Positions 1-8,364 of a stretch of DNA of 13,440 bases are shown piece by piece. Each line of letters begins with the position of its first letter. Within the stretch, counting starts at the first letter, position 1. This DNA is from an uncultured Lachnospiraceae bacterium (GTDB lineage: Bacteria > Bacillota > Clostridia > Lachnospirales > Lachnospiraceae): contig CAJTKU010000032.1 in the NCBI GenBank assembly GCA_910577015.1, forward strand, positions 1 through 13,440, written 5' to 3'. A model generated the notes under the pieces. The model had not been told where the DNA came from, ran no database searches, and saw only the letters and a program-made list of their open reading frames with translations. The position numbers and the translations under genes were made by a program.

Positions 1-38
1 TAAAAGAAAAATGGCTCTGGTGCATGCGCACCAGAGCC
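1..38 (-). terminator. Rho-independent terminator of the surface-protein gene
   Basis: An 11-bp perfect stem (GGCTCTGGTGC at 13-23 pairing with GCACCAGAGCC at 28-38, loop ATGC) is followed on the minus strand by ATTTTTCTTTTA. That is the geometry expected for termination of minus-strand transcripts leaving the large gene that stops at 91. Confidence 0.85.
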
Positions 39-56
39 GCTTTGTCTACAGTCTGT

Positions 57-88
57 GAGGATTCCCCAACGGGGAATCCTCTTTTTTT
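57..88 (+). terminator. Rho-independent terminator for a plus-strand gene left of the window
   Basis: GAGGATTCCCC (57-67) pairs perfectly with GGGGAATCCTC (71-81) around an AAC loop, followed by seven T residues (82-88) on the plus strand. It therefore terminates transcription entering from the left. It is the partner of the neighbouring minus-strand terminator, so two convergent transcription units end here. It lies within the 3' leader of the surface-protein mRNA, where it can also fold. Confidence 0.8.
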
Positions 89-90
89 AT

Positions 91-3000
91 TTATTGTTCT
101 TTCCATGTATTCTTTTTTACCTTTATCATAATACCTGTAAGAACCGCAATGATAACCGCTGCAAGCAGCAGCCAGATAAACCAGCAGATACCAAGTAAGG
201 TAGGGCAGATATGACACAGACTGCATTTTCCGTCCTCTGTTCCTTTTAACTGATAAGCGATTGCATAGGTGGAAAACAATCCTGTCTGTACGGTGATGGT
301 CTCTTTCACATCGTCTATGTCCGGCATCAGCAGGTACTCTCCTTTATGGGCGCGCATAATATAGAAATCTGCGTCCAGCCCCTGCAATGCTTCAGGAATA
401 TCAATAATAATTTCCACCGGCTCCCTTGTAGCATGGACGGCATTCCACTCTCCTTCCCCCACCCGCATAAACATAGAAATATCCACGTACATGCCCATAG
501 TCAAATTCGGAATATCTTCAAGGGACTCTTCCAGACCTTTCTGCAGCAGTTCCTTATCTTCCTGCGGCACCAAATCATCCATCCGCTCCACATCAATACG
601 GATTTCTACCATTTCCCCTCCCGCCGCCTGCATCATCTCCTCCTTAGACAAGACTGCATTTGCCACGGCTGCGGCGTCCGCCACCTTTGACATGCACAGG
701 GTTTCATCCACATTGTTTACCGTTACGATAACTGCGCCTTTCTCCAGGGCAAACACTACCGTCTTGTTCTCGCCGCCGGCCTCCAGGCCTTGCTGTACCG
801 GTTGACTTTCAGACTGCGGTACGAGCCTGCCGTCTTCCATGGCAGAAGATACCATTATGGCATTCCCGTTTTCCGACATCCGGAGCAATTCCTCCGGTGA
901 TAATTCCGGCAAAGTATCTTTTTCTTCCGGCGCTGTGCCCGATGTGGACAATGTTTCATCTGTTCCGGTCTCCGGCTGCCCGGCTCCTGTTTCCCGTATC
1001 TCCGACGACTGTGTATTTTTCTTCACCGAATCCTGCTGCCTGTCCTCTCTATCCCCGGCAGATTCCGTTTCGGATAAAGATTTATCATCCTCTACGGGTA
1101 AACCGCTGTTTCCTTCTGATGCATTACCCCCGCCCACAGGCGGATTGGCGCCGCCGTTTTCTCCCCCGCCCGTTTCAGTAGAACCGGTCTTTGCAGGCGT
1201 TTTTACTGTAGACGCCACAGGATTGGACGCAAACTCCTCGTCTGTTGCCGCTTTTCTCACCCACACAGTATACTCTGTTTCAGGCTCTAAATCTGTAAAT
1301 TTTCCGCCTGTTTTCACTGCGCTGTCCCAATCCGGCGTTTCCCCTTTTTTTACAATCACATACTCTTCGCCCGGATTGCCGTCCGTAATTTCAATCGTAC
1401 CGGCCCCTGTCTGCAATGTTTTCGGTGTGGGCGGTTCAGGTCTTTCCTTTATTGTAATCGTGACGGGAGGTCCTGCCGGGACAACGCTCTCCCCGTCTGT
1501 TTTTTCCGGGCGGCGGATATACACTGTTTCTCCCGGATTCACTTTTATATATCCGGCCTCGTCCGGCATAATCCTGCTTCCTTCGGGGTCGGCAGGATTG
1601 GTATAAACCTCCATCCCCTCCGGGACCTTCATTTCTTCATTTACAAAATCCGGTTTAACCTCCTCCAGCGTGATATCTGGCCTGTCCTGCCGCGTGGCAA
1701 ATACCACTTCCTTTATTTCCGAGAGATTGCCTGCCGCATCCTCCAGTACCACATATATTTTTTGTTCCTGTCCGGGCGCCAGACCTGTCACTTCAAAGCT
1801 GTTTTCCGAGGTACCTGTTACATCCCTGTATGTCCCCTTTTCCCGGACATCCTCTGCACTTGGTTTCTTTGCAGGATTTGCCAGCCAGTAAACCCTGCCT
1901 GTTTCCGCCGGGGTAAAGGAAATAGTGGTTTTGCTATCCGTTGTATTCTGCGATGTGGGATTTCCGGTAAAAACCGGCGCTTTCCTATCCAGTTTTACAG
2001 ATATTGATTTCCATCCACTGTCATTTCCCGCATTGTCAATGGCCCGCACATAATATTCATGCTCGCCGTCCGTATCCACTAAAATGTTAAATATCTTTTC
2101 ATACACAGGACCCGCGCCGGACAGTCCTTCCACCCTGTTCTCCGTTCCTCCCGTGCCGTCTTTCCAGATAATTTCTTTTATTCCACACGAAATTCCATCG
2201 CCGGATACCGTCTTTTTGTCCCTTACCGTCACGGTAAGATAAAAGACCTCATTGTGCCATCCCGCATCATTGTAATTTCCCTTCTCGCTGAAAGTAATAT
2301 CCGGGGCCGTATCCTCCACCACCACTTTCCCGCCTTCTGCAAGCAGGCTGATTCTGCCGGATTGGTTACCCGCCGCATCCACGGCAAAAAGGGAAACAGT
2401 GCCTGAGAATCCCGTCTGTATGGTAATTTCATAAAAACTGCCGTTTTTTACCGCCGTGCCGTCTGCCGTATCTCCCTTATCTGAAATGAGCGTGTATTTT
2501 AATGCCGCCACGCCTGAGCCGGTATCCGTGACATCCGAAACCGGCAGTCTGAAAATCAGGTTTTGTTTCCCTACAATCCAGCCCCATGAAGTCTTGATGC
2601 CGTTTACAACCTGCATACCGGAAATCGTTACCACAGGCGGCGTCTCGTCCGTCCATTTTGCATAAAACACCTTGTTGCCCATTTCTGACGCCGCAATGTT
2701 TTCCGTCCTGCCCGCAGTGCATGCCGAATCGGTATACCAGCCCCCGAACGTATAGCCCGTTCTTACGGGAATGGGCAGTTTAAGGCCTGTTCCATGGACA
2801 TATTTTGTATAGCCGTCCTCTCCTGCAATTGTCCCGTCGTTCTTGTAATAGGTTATCGTATAGGTATTTGCCGTCCAGCGGGCATAGGCTGTGGTATTCC
2901 CTGTAAACACCGTATCCGGGGTAATCCGGGTCCCGCCGCTGAGCGCAGTATACCATCCTGCAAACGTATAGCCTTCCCTTGTCGGTACCGGCATGTTTCC

Positions 3001-5835
3001 TGCGGATACTTTTCCGTCCGAACCTATTGCGGCAGTGGCAGGTGAAACGCTGCCGCCGTTTGCGTTAAAGGTCAGGACATAGGATGCCTCTTTTGTCCAC
3101 TGGGCATACAGGAGCATATCTCCTGTTATCGTGATTTCTTCTCCCTGACGGAAGGATGTCCCGGAACCGTCCGGCTGGGTGTTCCACCCGGCAAAGGTAT
3201 AGCCATCCCTGCTCAGTCCTTCCCCTGATTTTATAATAAGGCGCTCTCCTGCGGAGTATTCCGTATTGTCAGCCACGCTCCCCGCAGCGCCGTTTCCCGC
3301 ATAGGTGATGTACAAGCTATAGCCCGGATTGGTTTCCGACAATATAATCTGATTTTTTGCTTCATCCAGCACGGCATACCAAATACTTCCGGAATCACCG
3401 GAATCCGTAAAGGTTATTTTTTTCATATCCTTTTTCTGCAAAACATATCCGCCCACGCCTTCTGCAATGACATATCCTTCCGACGCCCTTTGCAGATAAA
3501 TATGTAAGGGATATTTCAGCTCGGAACTGATTTGGGCGCGTCTTGCCGCCGTGCTGCTCGTGTCTACACCTAGATACAATCCATCCGTGCCGGAACCGTC
3601 AACGCCATCCCCGCAAAGCTGCACCTCGCCGGATATATGCAGAATCGTTGCCGCCGTATTTTCGGAAGAATAGAAAAGCGCGCCGCTTCCCGTATATCCT
3701 TCCTTGCTGCTTTTATTCCCTTGAAAATATCCCCCGTACAAATATGCTTCCGTCCCGCTTACGCCGGCATTGTAAATACATCCACCCCTCCCGGGCGACG
3801 AATTATTCACGAAACTTCCGCCATATATTTTCAGCGTCGACGCCCTGTTGTAAATAAAACCTCCCCCGTACGATGACGTCCCCGTCGTGGCATTGTTTCT
3901 GTAGGTGCCGCCGTTTATCGTGATATTGGACGCCGCGGCCATATATATCACACCGCCATAACTGACAGAAGAACAGTCTTCGATTACTGCGTTTCCAAAA
4001 ACTGCCGTACCTCCGCTCAGGTTCATAACGGAGCCCTGTGATGAGTTTTTGACACAGTGATGAATCCTGCAGCCGTCTCCCAGCGTCACCGTGCCATTGA
4101 TTACCTTTATCATGGAATCAGTTGCCGACAGGGAAGCGCCGTCCAGTGTAATATTTTCCAAATTAAGCTTTCCGCCGGCAGGCACCGAAAAATATGCCGC
4201 GGTATTTCCCCTCACCATCTGTCCGCCGCCTTTGATGATGACCTCTCCGTCTACCGTAAGCGTTCCTGAAAGCGTCACCGTCACGCCCGGATTTATGATG
4301 TAGGTACCGGCAGAAAGCGTTTGCGTCCCCCACTCCTCATCAGCTGTTATGGTGCCGGGCGCAGCGCTTACCACGCTTAAAAGAGCAGGTTCCTCCAGCA
4401 CAACAAGTACGCCTATCTCTTCCACACCCTCTGAAAAGGCGTACGTCTTCTCCTCTCCATCCGCAGATAACCGCGCCGTAAACAAAAAGCTTCCCCTGCA
4501 AGGCAGGTTATTATTTTCATCCTGCACATAACCGGTGCTATCCCATCCTGCAATGGAAATCACCCGTTCTTCTGTTTCCGCATCATCATTCCGGTTTGTA
4601 AACTGTACCGTTACACTTTTCGGAAGCAACTCCACAATATCCGCAAACGGAATCTGCACGCTTTCATCCCCGCCTGCCAGCGCCAGACTGTACCCTCCGG
4701 CATCATAAAATAGCATTCCCTGCGGAAATATGTCCTCCTCCCCAAAATGCCAGCCTGTTATCACAGTCTCTGCTTCCTGCCCGGTTTCCTGAACCGTAAC
4801 CTTGATTTGGGGCAATTCGGCTCCTTCTGCAAGTTCATATCCTTTTGGCAGAACCGGTGTAAAAATGTATTCTCCTTCCGCTTCTTTGTCATATACAGGA
4901 GCGCACACCCAGGTAATTCCGGTAATGACAACGGTTTCCCTGCCATCCAGCACTTCCACCGTTACCACATTTTCCGCCTGATACTCAGGCAGTATTACCG
5001 TGACGCTCTCCGCTCCGGATTCCTGTTCTTCCAAATTTTCTTTTGGGCCGCTTTCTTCACTGTTTCCCTCTTCCGCATTATTATTTTCCACGCTGCTGCC
5101 GTCTTCCTCTATATCGCTTTCTCCACCGCTTCCCTCTTCTGTTACGCCGCTTTCTTCACTGTTTCCCTCTTCCGCATTATTACTTTCCACGCTGCTGCCG
5201 TCTTCCTCTATATCGCTTTCTCCACCGCTTTCTTCCCCTGTTATGCCGCTTTCTTCTCCTGTTATGCCGCTTTCTTCACTGCCGTCTTCTTCCGTTTTTG
5301 CACTGTCCTCTATTATATCCTTTTTGCTTTCCCCGGTTTGTTTTTTTTCCGTAATTTCACTATCCGCCGTTTTGTCTTCTTCAATTTGCCCGTCCCCTGT
5401 TTCATTTCCTATGGCTTCACCTTCATTTAATGCATCATCCCCGGAAACGCTTTCCTGCCTCAAAACATAAGCTTTCAGTTCTTCCGGCAAAATTAATTCT
5501 TCCACAGGCGTGCCAATATCTGCCGCCTGATTTGCTATTTCATCCGGGAGGCTTTCAAAACCTGTTATTTGGACTTCTTCATTATTCACCGCGTCATGGC
5601 TTTCTGCCAGAACACGCAGTAAATCCGTCTGCGTCACCAGAATAATGCACACCATCGCAACGCCGGCGAGCCGCTTGCGGAATGCACTCCGGCACAATTT
5701 ATTCCACAGTCCCCTGATACCGTAATATACCGTAAGGCACAGTCCCAAGCCCGCTATAACCGGAATGACCAGCTTTCTGTGTTTTTTTCCTATATTGACA
5801 AAACCTGCTATGATTTTCTGCTTTATTTTTTCCAT
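91..5835 (-). CDS. Giant multidomain cell-surface protein (beta-helix, InlB B-repeats, Ig/FN3-like modules, C-terminal membrane anchor)
   Basis: The protein has 1914 residues from the preferred ATG at 5835. The open frame runs back to a TTG at 5868, but GGGAGGTG at 5841-5848 sits correctly for 5835. Positions below are in the 1925-residue numbering that starts at 5868. Hydrophobic stretches lie at ~33-52 and ~66-87 (export/anchor). An acidic Glu/Ser/Gly stalk spans ~140-290. A Gly/Asn-rich right-handed beta-helix (pectate-lyase-like fold, GGTYRNN/YGGSFVNN rungs) spans ~515-760. Three InlB B-repeats (Flg_new family; GYTFAGW core) lie at 851-924, 930-998 and 1003-1072. Ig-like modules with AxDxAGN motifs span ~1075-1395, an FN3-like module ~1483-1558, a Gly/Ser/Pro linker ~1560-1660, and a conserved-looking membrane-proximal domain ~1660-1875. 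The tail is C-x2-C-x2-C-P-T-x-L-G-I-C-W-F-I-W, a membrane helix and a Lys-rich end. There is no LPXTG motif. The likely role is adhesion or glycan contact at the cell surface (inference; the ligand is unknown). No enzyme active site was recognised. The gene is monocistronic. Confidence 0.9.
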   Translation of the reverse strand: MEKIKQKIIAGFVNIGKKHRKLVIPVIAGLGLCLTVYYGIRGLWNKLCRSAFRKRLAGVAMVCIILVTQTDLLRVLAESHDAVNNEEVQITGFESLPDEIANQAADIGTPVEELILPEELKAYVLRQESVSGDDALNEGEAIGNETGDGQIEEDKTADSEITEKKQTGESKKDIIEDSAKTEEDGSEESGITGEESGITGEESGGESDIEEDGSSVESNNAEEGNSEESGVTEEGSGGESDIEEDGSSVENNNAEEGNSEESGPKENLEEQESGAESVTVILPEYQAENVVTVEVLDGRETVVITGITWVCAPVYDKEAEGEYIFTPVLPKGYELAEGAELPQIKVTVQETGQEAETVITGWHFGEEDIFPQGMLFYDAGGYSLALAGGDESVQIPFADIVELLPKSVTVQFTNRNDDAETEERVISIAGWDSTGYVQDENNNLPCRGSFLFTARLSADGEEKTYAFSEGVEEIGVLVVLEEPALLSVVSAAPGTITADEEWGTQTLSAGTYIINPGVTVTLSGTLTVDGEVIIKGGGQMVRGNTAAYFSVPAGGKLNLENITLDGASLSATDSMIKVINGTVTLGDGCRIHHCVKNSSQGSVMNLSGGTAVFGNAVIEDCSSVSYGGVIYMAAASNITINGGTYRNNATTGTSSYGGGFIYNRASTLKIYGGSFVNNSSPGRGGCIYNAGVSGTEAYLYGGYFQGNKSSKEGYTGSGALFYSSENTAATILHISGEVQLCGDGVDGSGTDGLYLGVDTSSTAARRAQISSELKYPLHIYLQRASEGYVIAEGVGGYVLQKKDMKKITFTDSGDSGSIWYAVLDEAKNQIILSETNPGYSLYITYAGNGAAGSVADNTEYSAGERLIIKSGEGLSRDGYTFAGWNTQPDGSGTSFRQGEEITITGDMLLYAQWTKEASYVLTFNANGGSVSPATAAIGSDGKVSAGNMPVPTREGYTFAGWYTALSGGTRITPDTVFTGNTTAYARWTANTYTITYYKNDGTIAGEDGYTKYVHGTGLKLPIPVRTGYTFGGWYTDSACTAGRTENIAASEMGNKVFYAKWTDETPPVVTISGMQVVNGIKTSWGWIVGKQNLIFRLPVSDVTDTGSGVAALKYTLISDKGDTADGTAVKNGSFYEITIQTGFSGTVSLFAVDAAGNQSGRISLLAEGGKVVVEDTAPDITFSEKGNYNDAGWHNEVFYLTVTVRDKKTVSGDGISCGIKEIIWKDGTGGTENRVEGLSGAGPVYEKIFNILVDTDGEHEYYVRAIDNAGNDSGWKSISVKLDRKAPVFTGNPTSQNTTDSKTTISFTPAETGRVYWLANPAKKPSAEDVREKGTYRDVTGTSENSFEVTGLAPGQEQKIYVVLEDAAGNLSEIKEVVFATRQDRPDITLEEVKPDFVNEEMKVPEGMEVYTNPADPEGSRIMPDEAGYIKVNPGETVYIRRPEKTDGESVVPAGPPVTITIKERPEPPTPKTLQTGAGTIEITDGNPGEEYVIVKKGETPDWDSAVKTGGKFTDLEPETEYTVWVRKAATDEEFASNPVASTVKTPAKTGSTETGGGENGGANPPVGGGNASEGNSGLPVEDDKSLSETESAGDREDRQQDSVKKNTQSSEIRETGAGQPETGTDETLSTSGTAPEEKDTLPELSPEELLRMSENGNAIMVSSAMEDGRLVPQSESQPVQQGLEAGGENKTVVFALEKGAVIVTVNNVDETLCMSKVADAAAVANAVLSKEEMMQAAGGEMVEIRIDVERMDDLVPQEDKELLQKGLEESLEDIPNLTMGMYVDISMFMRVGEGEWNAVHATREPVEIIIDIPEALQGLDADFYIMRAHKGEYLLMPDIDDVKETITVQTGLFSTYAIAYQLKGTEDGKCSLCHICPTLLGICWFIWLLLAAVIIAVLTGIMIKVKKNTWKEQ
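2653..3318 (-). repeat. Three tandem InlB B-repeat (Flg_new) coding units
   Basis: Three ~70-residue units, each with a GYTFAGW or GYTFGGW core and ending in an aromatic-x-x-W (YAQW, YARW, YAKW). The units are diverged in DNA, so they are old repeats rather than a recent tandem duplication. The fold is the beta-grasp-like repeat known from Listeria internalin B and many bacterial surface proteins. Confidence 0.85.
5047..5231 (-). repeat. 99-bp tandem repeat coding for a 33-residue acidic unit
   Basis: The segment starting at 5047 recurs from 5146 with a 99-bp period and is nearly identical over about 85 bases (one T/C difference near the middle seen by eye). It encodes two units beginning GGESDIEEDGSSVE and ending NAEEGNSEESG. 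The near-identity at DNA level marks a recent in-frame duplication, and the copy number is likely to vary between strains. Confidence 0.9.
5227..5268 (-). repeat. 21-bp tandem repeat coding for GITGEES
   Basis: Two adjacent copies of a 21-bp unit encode GITGEES-GITGEES. They abut the 99-bp repeats and extend the same acidic stalk. Confidence 0.85.
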
Positions 5836-5876
5836 GCCCGCACCTCCCGAAAATACAAAATCCGACAAAGGATATT

Positions 5877-5882
5877 ATTATA
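5877..5882 (-). promoter_or_regulatory. Possible -10 box of the surface-protein gene
   Basis: TATAAT on the minus strand lies about 40 bases upstream of the ATG at 5835, in an AT-rich stretch. No convincing TTGACA lies 16-18 bases upstream. A second candidate, TATAAA, lies further upstream near 5905. The call is weak. Confidence 0.3.
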
Positions 5883-5966
5883 TTAACGAAAATTTACAAA
5901 ATTTTATAGTACTTTGGTACAGACTGCACTTTTTTCAGCATACTTTGCATTTTATTTTTACATACG

Positions 5967-5996
5967 AAAAAAGACGGCATCCTTTATACGATGCCG
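5967..5996 (-). terminator. Rho-independent terminator of the PadR-DUF2812-AraC operon
   Basis: On the minus strand CGGCATC and GATGCCG (5975-5996) form a 7-bp stem, followed by TCTTTTTT. It lies just after the stop of the AraC-type gene and before the promoter region of the surface-protein gene. Confidence 0.8.
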
Positions 5997-6017
5997 CCCT
6001 TTTGTCTTTCAGCCGAT

Positions 6018-6869
6018 TTACTTTTCTTTTACCGGTATCCAGACCTCCGCGTAATACCCGGAGTCCTGCGTCCCTTCTTTAAACTCTGCCGGATTGCTGT
6101 AATATTCAATATTGTAGCCTTCCGCAATCTCATACCGTCCTGCCGGAAGCCATTCGGAAAAAATCTTTCTGTTGACCTCCTGCAAAGGTAACGGCATTGC
6201 TCCCCTGCAGGGAAATACCGCCCAGGTATGCGCAGGCACTTCATATTCCTCCAGTCCCTTTGCGGACGCTTCCTCCTTGTTCAAATCATCCGCTATCATA
6301 TACCGGAACTCGTTCCCTTTCATTTCCTCATCAAAGCAGATTCCATACATGCCCATCACAGGCTTTTTTTCCTGTACAATCATTTCATCCCAATACTTCG
6401 GAATCTCTTCGTTTGCCGTTTCATAAGAAAACTTTCTTGATACGCCCATCACCTTAAATGCAGGCTTTTGCTCCATTCTGTACTCCATCACAGTACCTCC
6501 TTCCAATGTCAGCTTGATTTGCAGCGGTGCAAATGCTTTGAGCAAAGCGCCGTTTTTCTTTACTTCAGTCGGCGTGCTTCCATGGAACCTTGTAAAAGCT
6601 TTTGTAAAGCTGTCCGGCGAATCATAACCGTATTTTAATGCCAAATCTATTACTTTGGCATCCGAAGAGAGTATCTCACTTCCGGCCAACGACAGCCGCC
6701 GCATCCTGATATATTCACCCACGGTATACCCGCAAAGCATGGAAAAGCCCTTCTGGAAGTAAAATGCGGATAAATTCACTTCACAGGCTATCCTGCCTAC
6801 CGTTAACTCCTCGGTAATATTATCTTCGATATAAGCTATGGCATTTCCGATGGCTTCCGTCCAGTCCAT
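6018..6869 (-). CDS. AraC-family regulator with C-terminal GyrI-like effector-binding domain
   Basis: The protein has 283 residues from ATG 6869. The open frame extends to 6968, but a perfect AAAGGAGGTG sits 6 bases before 6869 and the longer N-terminus is Lys/Arg-rich and unlike the family. Residues ~5-103 carry the two helix-turn-helix motifs of an AraC DNA-binding domain (first around LTVGRIACEVNLSAFYFQKG; second around VIDLALKYGYDSPDSFTKAF, then the typical FHGSTPTEVKK). Residues ~129-281 form a GyrI-like/AraC_E_bind domain ending in EVWIPVKE, a fold that in the family binds hydrophobic cations and other small molecules (SbmC/BmrR relatives). The expected role is a ligand-responsive transcription factor. 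No drug-efflux gene is adjacent, so the target is unknown. It follows the DUF2812 gene by 99 bases on the same strand and is probably co-transcribed. Confidence 0.9.
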   Translation of the reverse strand: MDWTEAIGNAIAYIEDNITEELTVGRIACEVNLSAFYFQKGFSMLCGYTVGEYIRMRRLSLAGSEILSSDAKVIDLALKYGYDSPDSFTKAFTRFHGSTPTEVKKNGALLKAFAPLQIKLTLEGGTVMEYRMEQKPAFKVMGVSRKFSYETANEEIPKYWDEMIVQEKKPVMGMYGICFDEEMKGNEFRYMIADDLNKEEASAKGLEEYEVPAHTWAVFPCRGAMPLPLQEVNRKIFSEWLPAGRYEIAEGYNIEYYSNPAEFKEGTQDSGYYAEVWIPVKEK

Positions 6870-6968
6870 ATGGCGCACCTCCTTTCCGTAGTCTAAGAAT
6901 AACATCAGCCGGATTGGTCTTCCCGATATTTTCTGTTCTCTTTTGTCCGTTCTATCGTCCGCCTGCAT

Positions 6969-7931
6969 TTACTGTATCTCAAAATAAAAGCTTCCTTCAG
7001 CGTTTTCCCCTGTACAGGTAATTACGTAATTGCCGTCTTTTTCAATTTCATAGTTAAAACTCCCCATTTTTTCCACATACTCTGTAAATACCGGCGCTTC
7101 ATTTTCACAGCCAATCTCTATTTGCAGATTTCCTTCTGTCAGCACCAGCGAGCCGTTTATTATGTCTCCCTTATGCAGTTCCTGCCGCTGCGTTACTGCC
7201 CCGTTTAAATATTCCGCCCCGATGCTGAATCCGCTTTCGTGTTCCTGCAGCGTGTACTTTGAAGCTCTGCCCCTGTCCCTGTTGGAAACTACAAAGACGC
7301 CTATCACAATGGCAGAAAGAATCAGAATAAATGAAAAAAGTCCGATATACTTCAGTAAGATTCCTTTTTTATCCTTTCTGATATTTCTTTCATATTGGTA
7401 GTATTTGATGGAAAACAGCAAAAAGATAAAAACATATATAAAAAAACATACAAGCAGCGTGACAGACCACCCCCGCTGTACCGGACTGCCGCCCCCGAAC
7501 CCGATTGCATGAAGCAGAAACTGCGGCACAATGCAGAAAAAGAACACAATCACCATCGGGAGTATCCTTCCTTTACGCACTCTTTTCATCATTTCCAGCC
7601 TGGATTCGTCATCACAGAAAATTTCCTCGTCACCCTGCATCAATGCCCTGGGCTTACGAAAGTAACTGTATCCGAAAAAATCCATTAAATATTCCCAGCC
7701 GCAGTCTGCAAACATTTGGATGTATTCGCTTTTGTGCGCAAGGCCGTCCTGATTGTAATCAAGCTGATACACCACATCCTCCGGAACGCTTCTGACAAAA
7801 TGATAAAAACCCGGAAAATCAACGCCTGCAAATTTCCATCCGTCCCTGTGCATCCTGCCAAGATACTCTGCCTCCTGTTCGTGCTGCATAATAGTAAAAA
7901 AACGGAATGTTGTTTTATAATTGCCCATCAT
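6969..7931 (-). CDS. DUF2812 domain membrane protein
   Basis: The protein has 320 residues. Residues 1-~110 form the cytoplasmic DUF2812 domain, with the recognisable pattern of aromatic residues (GWKFAGVDFPGFYHF, then CGWEYLMDFFGYSYFRK). Three hydrophobic helices follow at ~123-144, ~154-176 and ~192-215, then a C-terminal soluble domain of ~105 residues that by charge is probably outside the cell. DUF2812 proteins are commonly encoded directly after a PadR regulator, as here; their biochemical role is not established. The start overlaps the PadR stop as ATGA (ATG 7931-7929, TGA 7930-7928), which implies translational coupling. AAAGGAGA serves this start. A second ATG immediately follows the first. 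Confidence 0.88.
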   Translation of the reverse strand: MMGNYKTTFRFFTIMQHEQEAEYLGRMHRDGWKFAGVDFPGFYHFVRSVPEDVVYQLDYNQDGLAHKSEYIQMFADCGWEYLMDFFGYSYFRKPRALMQGDEEIFCDDESRLEMMKRVRKGRILPMVIVFFFCIVPQFLLHAIGFGGGSPVQRGWSVTLLVCFFIYVFIFLLFSIKYYQYERNIRKDKKGILLKYIGLFSFILILSAIVIGVFVVSNRDRGRASKYTLQEHESGFSIGAEYLNGAVTQRQELHKGDIINGSLVLTEGNLQIEIGCENEAPVFTEYVEKMGSFNYEIEKDGNYVITCTGENAEGSFYFEIQ

Positions 7932-8242
7932 ACCATCTCCTTTATATTCCGATACAACCGCTCTATCCTCTTTAACTCCAGGGCAAGGACATCTTTTCCC
8001 AGTTCCGTTATCTGATAGATTTTCCTTTTTTCTTCTTCCCTGATGAAATGAATCAGGCCGTCTTTTTCCATCTTTGACAGACTTCCGTACATTGTTCCCG
8101 GGGACAGAATAATGTCTCCCGCAGTCAGCTCTTTTACCTTCTGCACAATACCGTACCCGTGATTCGGCTGCTTAAGACAGAGCAGTATGTAAAAGCCTGT
8201 TTCCGTCATGGGAACATAAACTTTTTTGATATGTGCGTCCAT
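7928..8242 (-). CDS. PadR-family transcriptional regulator
   Basis: The protein has 104 residues, the normal length of the short (subfamily 2) PadR proteins. A winged helix is visible: TGFYILLCLKQPNHGYGIVQKV (helices 1-2), then the recognition helix and turn of LSPGTMYGSLSKMEKDGLI and the wing EEEKRKIYQIT, followed by the C-terminal dimerisation helix ELGKDVLALELKRIERLYRN. The PGTxYxxLxxLExxGLI pattern is diagnostic. AAGGAGGTG lies 5 bases before the ATG. It heads the operon with the DUF2812 and AraC-type genes and probably represses its own promoter through the adjacent operators. In this family, release usually follows binding of a small hydrophobic compound; the inducer here is unknown. 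Confidence 0.92.
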   Translation of the reverse strand: MDAHIKKVYVPMTETGFYILLCLKQPNHGYGIVQKVKELTAGDIILSPGTMYGSLSKMEKDGLIHFIREEEKRKIYQITELGKDVLALELKRIERLYRNIKEMV

Positions 8243-8270
8243 GCGGACACCTCCTTACTATTTCAGTTCG

Positions 8271-8317
8271 ATATATCGCACTGTGATATATTAGTATTAT
8301 ATTGCAGTGCGATATAT
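8271..8317. promoter_or_regulatory. Paired PadR-type operators
   Basis: A 13-bp inverted repeat, ATATATCGCACTG (8271-8283) and CAGTGCGATATAT (8305-8317), brackets the promoter. Each arm is also one half of its own imperfect 21-bp palindrome: 8271-8291 (ATATATC, 7-base centre, GATATAT) and 8297-8317 (minus strand ATATATCGCACTGCAATATAA). The two centres are 26 bp apart. One site fills the -35/-10 spacer and overlaps the -10 box; the other covers the predicted start of transcription. Assignment to the adjacent PadR protein is inference from position and from the ATAT-rich dyads typical of the family. Confidence 0.7.
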
Positions 8318-8324
8318 TTGTCAA
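8296..8324 (-). promoter_or_regulatory. Consensus sigma-A promoter of the PadR operon
   Basis: The -35 TTGACA at 8324-8319 and -10 TATAAT at 8301-8296 are separated by exactly 17 bases, a perfect match to the housekeeping consensus. The predicted start is near 8289. Such a strong promoter embedded in two dyads is the usual design of a repressed, autoregulated operon. Confidence 0.88.
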
Positions 8325-8364
8325 TGGGGAAAATATACGTTAGAGGCATCCTATTCTTGTAAAG

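Noticed and set aside
91..300. LPXTG sortase motif in the surface protein
   Set aside because: No LPXTG or close variant precedes the C-terminal membrane helix.
839..1606. 255-codon plus-strand open frame
   Set aside because: It is the shadow of the Pro/Gly/Ser linker and FN3-like region of the surface protein: low complexity, no start signal, no family resemblance.
5047..5268. Tandem repeats considered as a CRISPR array
   Set aside because: The 99-bp and 21-bp units are contiguous with no unique spacers, keep the reading frame and encode an acidic protein stalk.
4747..5470. Long plus-strand open frames opposite the acidic stalk (227, 156 and 103 codons)
   Set aside because: They are rich in Phe, Ser, Leu and Pro because they read the complement of a Glu/Ser/Gly-rich repeat. 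They have no ribosome binding site or recognisable domain and fully overlap the real gene.
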